From Gracilariopsis chorda (lineage: Eukaryota; Rhodophyta; Florideophyceae; Gracilariales; Gracilariaceae): a DNA stretch of 64,000 nt. Under the pieces are notes generated by a model, which saw nothing but the letters and a program-made list of their open reading frames with translations, did not search any database and had not been told where the DNA came from. The DNA is taken from contig NBIV01000002.1 in NCBI GenBank assembly GCA_003194525.1, positions 558,001-622,000 on the forward strand, in the 5' to 3' direction. The translations under genes were made by a program, and so were the position numbers. Below, one piece after another: positions 52,818 through 62,415 of this stretch (its first letter is position 1; the number at the start of each line of letters is the position of its first letter).

Positions 52818-55081
52818 GTGGTTGGGTCTCCAACGGAGACCAACACATTCAGGTTGACGAAGATGAAAAAATCAAAAATCAACAACGCATTAAGAAGGTT
52901 ACGAATTCTACAACTCAACTGTAGAGGTCTTCTCCAGACGGGGAAACGAAGCGAGATCGCGGTCTTGCACATGAATGGAAAGCTGACATTCTCTGCCTAC
53001 AAGAAACGAATTTACGGAGAGGAGACCGGAACCCAAAGATACAAGGTTACGCAGTGGTTGGAAGATGTGACAGAGATGAAGACTTCGGATATAAAGGAGG
53101 GCGTGGCGGAGGGGTTGCGACGTATCAGATAAATGGCCTAAGTATCGATCTCCTTACCAAAAGGGCTACTGAGAAGGGAATAGAACGAGCTACGGTTCTG
53201 GTACGGTCCCCGAAAGGACCGTTGTCAATTGCAAATGTATACATTCCATCCCAGCTCAAGTTCACTACATGGTATAAATCCTTACCTGATGAGAATATGA
53301 TAGTAGCTGACTGCAATCTATGCGGATCGTGGTACCCTATCACAGCAGAAGCGTCGACTATTGAGCTCGAACAGCACATGGAGGTCACTGGACGTGTCGT
53401 CCTCAATGTTAACGGAATACCTATTCAAACTGATCCGAGATGTGGAACGCAAAGCGGGATTGACATCGCTGTCTTCCCCGAGAAATGGCTCCCTCTCAGT
53501 TCTTGGGAGGTTTTTGAAGAACCTTTTTCTGATCACCATCCGTGCTTGACAACTGTAGACATGGGATCTAGGTCATATGCTGAAAAAAGAAGGAAGCGAT
53601 GGAATATTAGGAAAGCCGATTGGGAGCTGTTTTTGAAGTGCGTAGAAGATAAGATCTGTATGATAGACAGTACCAATATTGAAAACGTAGAAGAACAGTA
53701 TCGTTGCCTTCGTTCCGTAAAAATAGAAGCAGCAAAGACGTCCATACCATTTGGGAGAAGAAAACGAGAGGCACCATGGTGGAATCCAGAGGCATCCGAC
53801 GCAATTTAAATCCGATCACTTCGATGGAGGGAATACACAAAACATCCGACTGAGTCAAACAAAATAGCGTTCCAACATGCTCGTGATGAGGCACGAATTG
53901 TTATTGATAAGCTCCAGCGTGAGACATGGCAAGAAATGGCCAGTATGCTGCGACCTAATGATGAGGATGCCAGATTGTGGAGGATCACGAAATCTATGGA
54001 AAACTGTAAATGGGACTCTTCACCCCTGTGACCTATAGACAAAGAAGGGTGGTTGGAAAAGAAAACCGCAATTTGGTTTGTCAAGTCAGAAACCAGACCA
54101 TTTCGCAATCACCAACGAGACAAGCAGGTTCAGGATGAGTACAGAAGAGTTCTTGATGGATACCACAAAACGTACAAAACGCCGGGGATACGTGTAGAAA
54201 GAGTGTTTCAAATGCATCATCTTGAAGTAGATTTGAAGGAGATGATGTCAACCAAAGCTGGTAGGCCAGAAGAAATACAGATTTCGTTTTTTCAGCATTT
54301 GCCCACATTGGCAAATAAGTGGTTGCTTGACATGATTAACAGAAGTTATGCTGAATCTAGGACTCCAGCCCAATGGCGGTTGTCTCGCTTGCTTCCTATA
54401 CCCAAACCTAGAGTGAAAGGAAAGTTTCGACCCATGTCTTTAACGAATGTTATTGCAAGACTAGCAGAACGGATGATTAACCGGATTTTCATGCAATGGC
54501 TGGAGCCCAAGCTTCCCCCTGTCAAGCAGGATTTAGGATGACGCGTAAAATGGAGGAACAGATTACAGAATTGTGTGAACAAGTGGCCCACGGATGGCAA
54601 AACAGGAGAAAAACTCTTGAAATATTTTGTGATTTCTCGAAGGCATATGACCGTGTAGAACATAGAAGTTACAAGTTAAACTAGCAAGAATGGGGTGTCC
54701 GACCCAGTTATGGAGATGGCTCAGAGCATGTATTATGGATCGTAGATGGACATGCTGATGGAACACCGCAGATACACGGCCGTATGTTGTTCTCCAGGGT
54801 CCTTCACAAAGCAGCACGCTTTCACCGTGGTTGTAGTTGGCGTACGTAGTAGACCTACTAGAGAGATTCAGACGAGGAGAAGAACGCATAACAGTCAGTA
54901 TGTTCGCAGACGATGTTTAAATATCAAAGACACAGAGAAAACTAGAGTATTGCAAAACCATTCTGCAAAAAGAAGTAGAGAGATTGGAGGAGTACTGCAA
55001 GGAACAAAATATCAGACTGAACCCAACAAAGACTTCGATAATCCCATTCAAGTAGGCACAATCGAAGAAAGACAGGGATAA
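52818..55081 (+). pseudogene. LINE (non-LTR retrotransposon) fragment: EEP endonuclease and RT
   Basis: The frame starts ILQLNCRGLLQTGKRSEIAV (52.89 kb), then shifts to 53054-53809 with KGGRGGGVATYQ, LSIANVYIPSQ, TQSGIDIAVF, FSDHHPCLTT and APWWNPEAS. These are the apurinic-type endonuclease motifs of I/Jockey-like LINEs. The reverse transcriptase follows in pieces: KFRPMSLTNVIARLAERMI (54.4 kb), FCDFSKAYDRVEHRS (54.65 kb) and MFADDV (about 54.9 kb, the FADD box). Frameshifts and stops are numerous. The 3' end and any poly(A) tail are not clear. No first ORF (nucleic-acid-binding protein) is evident, so the copy is 5'-truncated. Confidence 0.8.
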
Positions 55082-55483
55082 GTACGAACTGAAGGTTGCA
55101 GAAGTATGGATAACACTATCAGAATGCACAAGGTTTCTTGGAGTCTTGTTAGACTGCCGCGTTAGCTTTCAATGCTACTTAAATAAGATTGCAGCAACGA
55201 AGAGAACACACTCACGCCTACTCCGAATATTAACTGGGTTACACGGACAAGTTGGATAAGGAAGATGTCGCCAATGATGTTGACGTCAGTGGAACGCGGA
55301 GAAAGGGCCGAACTTCTCATAAAATGTATGGTGAAAAGGAACTGTACCGACTGATTCATGTATCTTAAGGATGTTGCACTACTTATTATTACTGTTAGTG
55401 TGATTCCAGGAATGAGTGCTTACTATGTACCATAGTATTCCAGAAAAAATGACGCACAGCGATAGTGTTCGTCCGTACAGCCT

Positions 55484-55645
55484 ATCTGTGCGGTGAGCTC
55501 ATCAAAGCCCGGTGAGCTCACCAAAACCAGGTGAGCTCACCGGAAATTGGGACGGTGGGACGAAAATACGGTGAGTTCAAAACGGGCTCACCGGGCCTCA
55601 CCGAAAAAATTTGGCGAGGAAAAATCCTCACCGTACTGTCATGGG
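55484..55645 (+). repeat. Right terminal inverted repeat
   Basis: Reverse complement of the left repeat with one extra palindrome unit: perfect GGTGAGCTCACC at 55511-55522 and 55530-55541, and a degenerate copy (GGTGAGCTCATC) at 55492-55503. It ends ...CTGTCATGGG before ATTAG. Confidence 0.9.
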
Positions 55646-55650
55646 ATTAG

Positions 55651-58600
55651 GAATGAGAATACCAAATGTCGATATGAATCTTATCATACGATGAAGTAGT
55701 TTTCTTGCACTTTCGGTTCGAGAGCAGAGACAATGGAAAATATTCTGTAGCCTTAATATAATGTATCCTTTGGTACCGTGGGTAATTGTATAAACTTTGC
55801 GAGAAAGACCCCAGGTGGAAGCCGGTTGAATGCATCTTTTAACTTGATATATACGATACGAACCAAGCGTTGATGAGGCCGCGTTAGGTTTTGAAACGGT
55901 GGCTCAACCGTTGCTGAGCTTTGTTTTACAACATTTTTCCTCTTAACCAAGGAGCCTCATATTCCCATACTTTATTGTTCAAATTACGGTGAGCAGTCAA
56001 TACATTTCGAAGGTTCTGATTTGAAAAATATTCTACACATGCAGAATTTAATTCAAATCGGAAAATCCTCGCTGTTAAAGCTTCACCGCCGGCGTCCCAT
56101 TGCCTACCAATCGTCCGCAGGCGAAGCGCTGCCACCTTGGTAGCAGTTGTCGCCGGCGGAGCGACACCCTGGATTACCGTTGTACGAAGGGTAGATTCTA
56201 TCGCAGAGCAGAGAAAAGTATTCGAAACAACGTTGGTGATCGAGCCCCACAAGCTCTCTACCAAGGGTACCAGCGGTACCGCTGCTAGGAAGTCAGCTCA
56301 GAACATCATGTTCATCAAGAACATCATCATGATGCCTCGAAGTGAGGGCACAACCGTTGCGTCTTGTTGGCTGGTTTGCATGCCCCCTTGAGACATCTCA
56401 CAAAGCGCAGTGTCCTGTTTATTGTTTCACATGCCTTTGCTGTTGCGATCTGCACGCACGGCCCGCACTCTGGAGAGCAACACCCGTCTTGCGTCCTGGC
56501 CTGGGACGATATCCATGCCCCGCGACGCATCTCATCCTGTATCAATGAGATGTCTACTGTCACTCGCTGTCACAGACGTTCAAACCGACTCGCGCCTTGG
56601 GTGAAACGGGACAGATCGCATGCCTGACGTGGTCTCCGAGATGGCATTTACAGAAACAAGTCAGTAACTCTTGGTGCAAGCATTGGACCGGTAAGTCATA
56701 CATCTCTCTCTTTGTCTTTGGGAACTTCGCCCAGTTGAAACTCCCCCATACCAAACACAAAAGTGCTGTCGCAATGAAGAGAACATCACCATTAAGTCAG
56801 TTCTGCTTCTGATGATGTCACACAACGATAATCATTGAAGAGACACGGTTTTGGCCGAGCTAGCCCACAGCCTTTTGGTGTGCCTTTTCGTTCAGAGTAT
56901 CTTACCATTGTTTCTGATTTCCTATCGGCTTCGCTCTAGATCCGGAATACGTTCGAAACTCTAGCATTTTCCTAGAACTCGTGAGTTATTGTCTTTGATC
57001 TTTCGTACCCGTGGGAGTTGGATATGATGAGATCTTAAGCAATTCTTTCACTTTCTGACATCTCTACAGAGATCGCCAGTGTGCGAATTCATTGAAGACA
57101 ATTGCTTCCAGTAATGTCTGAATCCCATTCCTACATGTAGATGTTCCTCACAAACTCCCAGTCATGCAGAACATGCAATCCTAACGTCATCCTCTCTCTG
57201 GTACCAAGCTTCCAGTCATTCTGAGCAGTTTTTTTTGGAAAGCGAGTCGGAACTGTCAGCTTCGTCTGGCCACATTTGTCAGCGGTCTCAAGAAGGACCA
57301 TGACATTGACTGCGTCTGGGACACAGGAAGCCGTGTGACTTGTGGTCGCTCTGTCCTGGATTTGAAGGGTAAGTTTCACACTGTTAAAATCAGTATACAA
57401 CAGCTGATCTGGACTCAGTGATGACAGAAGCCTAAAGCAAATGACACTTCTCGATTGAGGAGCAGAAAAGCTGCCCGATGAACGAACATCCTAGGTTATC
57501 CCTGTCTGAGAACTCAAGTGTGAACCGCTGCTATCTTGTTTCTGATGGACCACATACAGACCCAAACTGACCTTTTTCTTCTACTCCAGTTTCTTGTTGA
57601 ATTGTGTTGCATTTGGTGGCCGATTTGGAGAGGGTGCTGCAGTCGCGGACGTGAATGCCGAACGATAGATAGATATAGATATATCTATCTATATATACAG
57701 GGTTGGGATCACGGAGTAATATCACTTTGGGTATTGCTTCCCTCGAAGTAATGCTACCCCTGAGTGCATCGCATATCTGTTGGGGCAACTAGGAGACAGC
57801 AGCAAAGGCGATCTCTTTTGTCGCGATTTTGACGGCATATGTAAAACATCTGCCCTATTGTACGCAAAGCCAAGAGTAATCCTGGGTCGTGGCTTCATTC
57901 GCTTATCACTGAGAGGTTGCCAAGAGAGGTTTTCGAGAGACGATGTTCTCAGCTCATTCAATAGAGCCGGACTTGCATTAGTGCAAATCTTTTCAATTGA
58001 CACAGGTTGGCACTACTCGGTGTAGCCCCCTGTACCAGGTAAAGTTCATGGCCACTTCGATAAAGAGTTGTTTACGTTATTGGAAATCTTCTGCACTTCT
58101 TGCAAGGTAGCCGTCAGCATTTTTTATCGAATACTACCGTTGATAGATCCATGTGTCTATCAGGTTCCTCACTTGAACCTTGAAGTTGTCCCAAAGCTTG
58201 CTCATCGACAATAAAAGCAACTAATACAACTCAACAATTTGACATGTACGCTTTGGAAGCACTCCGTACCGAATAGGCCAAAGAGTTCAAGAACTAGTGC
58301 GATCCAAACGAGTGTAAGATCGATGGATCTGCAGAAATGATTCGCAGCATTAGGCAATGGGACAAGCAAGATGTGGTCTTTGAGGATGCTTAACATGAAG
58401 CATTTCAAGTCTCGCATCTGTCCTCCGATGCGACTAGTAGCACCAAGAATGGCGAAAGTGTGATCATATTACCAGGGGTAGCAAAATTAAACGGTTTGTA
58501 CGTATCAAGCAACTAATCGAAAATGTTGAAATAAACGAGAAATCAGGCCTTGAGCGAAAGAAGTTTTTCCTCGAGCACCAAGTTCTTGCATCCAATACAA

Positions 58601-58858
58601 GGCTATCGTTCATTTCGTCAAGAAAGCGAAGACCAACTTATCTGTACAGAAGAGTCACTCAACGGAAAGGGGGTATTGTCTTGATCGTTGTGATTCGAAT
58701 GTGAAGCTGCACCGTGCTCTTGATATTTCGTTCTGATCCCATCTGTCAGTTTCGGGGAAACCAAGTTACATTACGGTGCATAAATTGTCTACGACGATCT
58801 GCGGCTCCATCGTAGGACGGATAAAACAGAAGAAAGAGGATACGACATACAAACAAAT
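55651..58858. other. Gene-poor 3.2-kb region
   Basis: Short frames only (for example 55926-56264 -, 112 codons; 57780-58025 +, 81 codons). None has a recognisable domain or good coding character. A short A/T palindromic stretch of GATA/TATC steps lies at about 57665-57697. It may be old, unrecognisable transposon sequence or the long upstream region of the TAT gene. Confidence 0.45.
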
Positions 58859-61432
58859 ATGCTAAGCTTCTCAGTTTGTTGCACTTGGGTTCTAGGAGAG
58901 AATGGAAATGTAGGATCCTCATTCTGCGGTCAACAGCTCTCACGCCATCGCGCCATTGTTCCTCGAAACCCCCGCATCGGCGATGATTCGTTATGTCACG
59001 TAAGATGCCTGGAAAGCTCGGATATTCCCCTTGAAGATCTAAAATCACTCACCAACTACCAACAGCAGCTGGCGTCGGACGTAGACGTCACTAAGTCAAT
59101 TGGAATGTTATCCCAGAAGATGGGGAGATTCCCCACTGAAAGCAGCATTGCAGCTTCAACGAAACGCCGAAAAAGTTCAGGATCAAAGGAAAGCTACCAA
59201 GATGAGCAGTCGCTCCGTTTAAAACAGGAGCTCGCACTTTACAACATAACCGATGATGACGACGATACAAACCTGAGCTCGGAAGAAAACGCAATCTTGT
59301 CTCTGCTGAGTGATTTGGAATCTGAAGAACATAATGAAGAAAACGACAGGCCACAGTTGGATGCATCAAACCTAACAATTAAGGATGATGCCTATCTTTA
59401 CAATGCTCGCCGCTCGCAATCGGATCCTCGAGAAGTTAATGCAGTTGATATGAAGAACAGGCTCGACATGGTGAAGCGCCGTCGCAAAAAGCTCGCCGCA
59501 GAAAGTGGGGAAGAAGCTATGAAGACGCTAATCTCGATCGCACCCAATGACGCCGATACTTTATCACAAGGAAATCTCTATGGCCACGATTACATATCGA
59601 GAGTGGAACGACAGAAGATGAAAAAGGCGGCCATGTTCACGCTTTCTCGGTCGCGAATCATAAACTTTGAACAAGAGCGAGTGAACCCCAATGGCTGTGC
59701 ATTAACCACTTGTGCCGAACAGCATCTACGCGAAAGATGCCGTGCGCCCAAGGTGAGCCGGCCATTTGTAGGGCTTCTTGAAGCGTTCTGGCGAGTGGAT
59801 AACCCACAATGTCCGCGTTGCAAGAGACGCACTCCAGTGTCAAAACTGCAGAACGTTGCAAATATCTGCAACACATGCTTCAGTGAAATATATGTGCAGT
59901 CGCCGCCCGGGACGACATCAATGGACCTCAGCAGAGGGGAAGAGTTTTGGGACAAGAAACAGGTGTGCCAAGAAGAAAAGCGTGCAGTGGAACAAGTAAA
60001 ACAGGTGTTGATGATGTCTCGTGAGGTCAAAAGCGGTCAAAATTCAGGGTCTCAAAGCTCCACATCTTCCGCACGCGCAAGCTCTATTGACGCAACTGCT
60101 GGAAACCCCTTGTCAACAAAAGGTGATATGAACGCAGGACACGGAATGAATGGTGGCAATGAACCTCCATCTAGTCATCAGCCGAGGTTCAACAAAGAAT
60201 GGGACGTGCAAGCGTCGGACCGATCGCTACGCACAATCAATCCGATTCGTAACTTGGTGCAGAACATCGATGTGAAGCCCAACCCGGACAAGAACGTGAT
60301 CCGACTATCCGTAGGAGATCCAACAGTGTACGGAAACCTCAGGGTGAGCGATTCAGCGATAGAGCAGTACTGCGATCTGATTCGTAGTGCGCAAGTGAAT
60401 GGATACACGTTATCGATGGGGGCACAGGCCGCGCGCCAAGCGGTTGCCAAGCGGTACTCAACGGTAGAAGCGCCATTGACCGAGGACGACATAGTGCTGA
60501 CTTGTGGCACTTCTGGGGCGCTCGAAATCGCCATAGGGTGCATTGCCAATGAGGGCGATAACATCTTACTGCCGAAACCGGGGTTTCCGCTGTTTCGCAC
60601 GATTGCAGAAGGTTTTGGCATCGAGTGTAGGTACTACGGAGTGAATGCTGATAAGCAATGGGAAATGTGTCTGGACGAGGTTCCCAAACTGGTTGACGAA
60701 CGTACCAAAGCGATTGTGGTGAACAACCCGTCCAACCCGTGTGGATCGGTGTTCTCCGCGAGTCATATCGACGATTTGGTTGCATTGGCGGGTGTGCTGA
60801 GGTTGCCGATCATTGCGGATGAGGTTTACGCGGACATGGTGTTCTCCGGGAACAAGTTTACGTCTATCGGATCGCGGTCAAGGGATGTGCCTGTGCTAGC
60901 GTTGGGCGGGATCAGTAAGCAGTTTGTGGTACCTGGTTGGCGGGTGGGATGGATCATGATCCATGACCGAGGTAACGTGTTGTCACGCGGAGATGTAAGA
61001 AAGGGGATTCGTCAGCTAACGACGCGAATGTTAGTACCGAACACACCAGCACAGCACATGGTAGCGCGTCTGTTAGAAGACGCGGAGCAAAACGCGGCAT
61101 TCAAGCAGGTGATGCATGAACTGGAAGAGAATGCAAAGTTTGCAAGCGATCGACTGGGACGAATCGACGGAATACGAGTGGTGAAACCGCAGGGCGCGAT
61201 GTATCTGATGGCGGAAATTGAGGTGGAAAAGATGGGAGTTGAAGACGATTTGGAGTTTGTGAAGGAGCTGTTGAGAGAGGAATCTGTGTTTGTTTTACCC
61301 GGTCAGTGTTTCCAGGCGAAGGGATTCGTGAGGGTGGTGTTTTCTGCACCTCGCGACGTTCTGGCGAGGGCTTTTGATCGAATGGAAGCGTTTTGCACTC
61401 GGCGGGTGGGACAGAATAACGTGGTGGGTTAG
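58859..61432 (+). CDS. TAT: Zinc-motif protein fused to tyrosine aminotransferase
   Basis: One uninterrupted frame of 857 codons. Residues about 447-850 are a class-I PLP aminotransferase very like eukaryotic tyrosine aminotransferase: SLRTINPIRNLVQNIDVKPN, LSVGDPTVYGNL, NNPSNPCGSVFS, DEVYADMVFS, SKQFVVPGWRVGW with PLP-binding Lys687, and GAMYLMAEIEVE. TAT transfers the amino group of tyrosine to 2-oxoglutarate. The N-terminal 440 residues are unusual: acidic and Ser-rich stretches (DDDDDTN; SLLSDLESEE), basic KRRRKK near 205, and a four-Cys zinc-ribbon-like motif C318-x2-C321-x15-C337-x2-C340. A normal TAT is about 420-450 residues. No stop or consensus intron separates the parts, so a real fusion is the simplest reading. 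A downstream start near Met-Asn-Ala (about residue 424) would give a standard TAT. Confidence 0.85.
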   Translation: MLSFSVCCTWVLGENGNVGSSFCGQQLSRHRAIVPRNPRIGDDSLCHVRCLESSDIPLEDLKSLTNYQQQLASDVDVTKSIGMLSQKMGRFPTESSIAASTKRRKSSGSKESYQDEQSLRLKQELALYNITDDDDDTNLSSEENAILSLLSDLESEEHNEENDRPQLDASNLTIKDDAYLYNARRSQSDPREVNAVDMKNRLDMVKRRRKKLAAESGEEAMKTLISIAPNDADTLSQGNLYGHDYISRVERQKMKKAAMFTLSRSRIINFEQERVNPNGCALTTCAEQHLRERCRAPKVSRPFVGLLEAFWRVDNPQCPRCKRRTPVSKLQNVANICNTCFSEIYVQSPPGTTSMDLSRGEEFWDKKQVCQEEKRAVEQVKQVLMMSREVKSGQNSGSQSSTSSARASSIDATAGNPLSTKGDMNAGHGMNGGNEPPSSHQPRFNKEWDVQASDRSLRTINPIRNLVQNIDVKPNPDKNVIRLSVGDPTVYGNLRVSDSAIEQYCDLIRSAQVNGYTLSMGAQAARQAVAKRYSTVEAPLTEDDIVLTCGTSGALEIAIGCIANEGDNILLPKPGFPLFRTIAEGFGIECRYYGVNADKQWEMCLDEVPKLVDERTKAIVVNNPSNPCGSVFSASHIDDLVALAGVLRLPIIADEVYADMVFSGNKFTSIGSRSRDVPVLALGGISKQFVVPGWRVGWIMIHDRGNVLSRGDVRKGIRQLTTRMLVPNTPAQHMVARLLEDAEQNAAFKQVMHELEENAKFASDRLGRIDGIRVVKPQGAMYLMAEIEVEKMGVEDDLEFVKELLREESVFVLPGQCFQAKGFVRVVFSAPRDVLARAFDRMEAFCTRRVGQNNVVG

Positions 61433-61878
61433 AAGGGCCAATACCAACGGCGGCGACGCGGTTTGGGCGGGTGTGGAAGCGGAAGCGGAAGCGGAAGCGG
61501 AAGCGGAAGCGGAAGCGACTTGGGTTGGTGCAGCGGGGCGGGGGGCGGAGTAGGACGACGGGTGAAGAGGTTGGGCTCCGGGGGGGGATCGGCGTGGTGA
61601 TAGTAGTGGTGTCCGCAAGCACAGATGCGGTAGCCCCAGCGGGCGCAGGTGAAGAAGGGAAGGGGCTGTGGACGGCGGGTGACGAGGGCGAGCAGTCGAC
61701 GGGGCGACTCTGCGACGAAGAAGAGCGATAGGCAGAGCGACTTGAGCAGCACGGATGACACGTCCCAGTAGAAGAAGTCGCACGAGCGCGATGGCTTGGC
61801 GACGGCGCCGCTTGCGGTGGCGGAGGTGGTCGCTGCGGACGTGCGCGTGTGCGGCTGCGTGCACGCGCCGAAGCCCAT
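61429..61878 (-). CDS. Possible small reverse-strand gene (149 aa)
   Basis: The ATG at 61878 has strong context (CGCCATGGG) and the frame runs to overlap the last 4 bp of the TAT gene. It contains a hydrophobic stretch (VLLKSLCLSLFFVAES), a Cys/His cluster (FFTCARWGYRICACGHHYYHH) and a Pro-rich tail in which the GGAAGC hexamer repeat is read as Leu-Pro repeats. It could be a small membrane-associated protein. G/C-rich sequence makes long chance frames likely, and overlapping frames exist on the same strand, so the call is tentative. Confidence 0.35.
   Translation of the reverse strand: MGFGACTQPHTRTSAATTSATASGAVAKPSRSCDFFYWDVSSVLLKSLCLSLFFVAESPRRLLALVTRRPQPLPFFTCARWGYRICACGHHYYHHADPPPEPNLFTRRPTPPPAPLHQPKSLPLPLPLPLPLPLPHPPKPRRRRWYWPF
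61475..61516. repeat. (GGAAGC)7 hexanucleotide repeat
   Basis: Seven tandem copies of GGAAGC, just downstream of the TAT stop. On the minus strand it encodes Leu-Pro repeats in one frame. A microsatellite, likely length-variable. Confidence 0.9.
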
Positions 61879-62415
61879 GGCGAAGGCGGTCAGTGCCAGT
61901 AGAGAGAGCTGCGCAGCGGGCGCGCTCTGTCTGTTTGTGTTTCTCTGTTTCTGTCGGTCGTCGCGTTTCGGTTCGCGTCACGCTTTCGTTTCGGCAGCGC
62001 GCATGTGTGACCGGCCGTCACGCCGGTGATCTCCGTCGCCGCACGGCGCGTCCCGGCGTTTCGTTTCAATTTGAAACGGCTCTTTTCCGAATTTTCAAAA
62101 ACTGCCCCGAGCGCATCATCTTCCCACCGCCCACATCACCGCCCGCTTGCTAGCCGTTACGCGCAGTCGCGTGTCCGTCATCCATCACCCCCCGCCCACT
62201 GCACTCGACACATACACACCCCCTCTCCACTTCCTTCTCCTTCTCCTCCACGTCCACCGCGACTGCGAGGCGTCCCTTTTCCTCGCCTTCACACATCCAT
62301 AACTTCTCCATCCGCTTCCGTACCATCCTTGCCCGCACTTTCAATCCCCTCATCCCCCGTCTTCATCCGCTCATCCGCTTCCATACCATCCTTGCCCGCA
62401 CTTTCAATCCCCGTC
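61879..62415. other. Divergent upstream region of the armadillo gene
   Basis: 537 bp. From about 62090 the plus strand is C/T-rich with C-rich blocks, as seen in front of the Raptor and Spen-like genes, so a pyrimidine-rich leader may be a common feature of host promoters here. A 26-bp phrase (TCATCCGCTTCCATACCATCCTTGCC and its near copy) occurs twice between about 62310 and 62400. Confidence 0.5.

Larger units (their letters stand above)
39032..55645 (+). mobile_element. TIR DNA transposon (piggyBac-like?) with nested insertions
   Basis: Left (39032-39174) and right (55484-55645) terminal inverted repeats match over about 140 bp, starting CCCATG[G/A]CAGTACGGTGAGG. ATTAG flanks both ends (39027-39031 and 55646-55650). 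The left end has one extra C, so the exact boundary is uncertain by 1 bp. Both ends are packed with the palindrome GGTGAGCTCACC. Inside are the N-terminal part of a coding region (to 40143), the Gypsy-2 element, a transposase C-terminus (51347-52470) and a LINE fragment. The transposase tail resembles piggyBac (DDE_Tnp_1_7), but piggyBac normally duplicates TTAA, so the superfamily is not settled. No catalytic core is seen, so the copy cannot be autonomous. Confidence 0.75.

Noticed and set aside
61101-61622. Reverse frame with long Arg-Phe repeats
   Set aside because: It is the hexamer repeat read in another frame and overlaps the TAT coding region.
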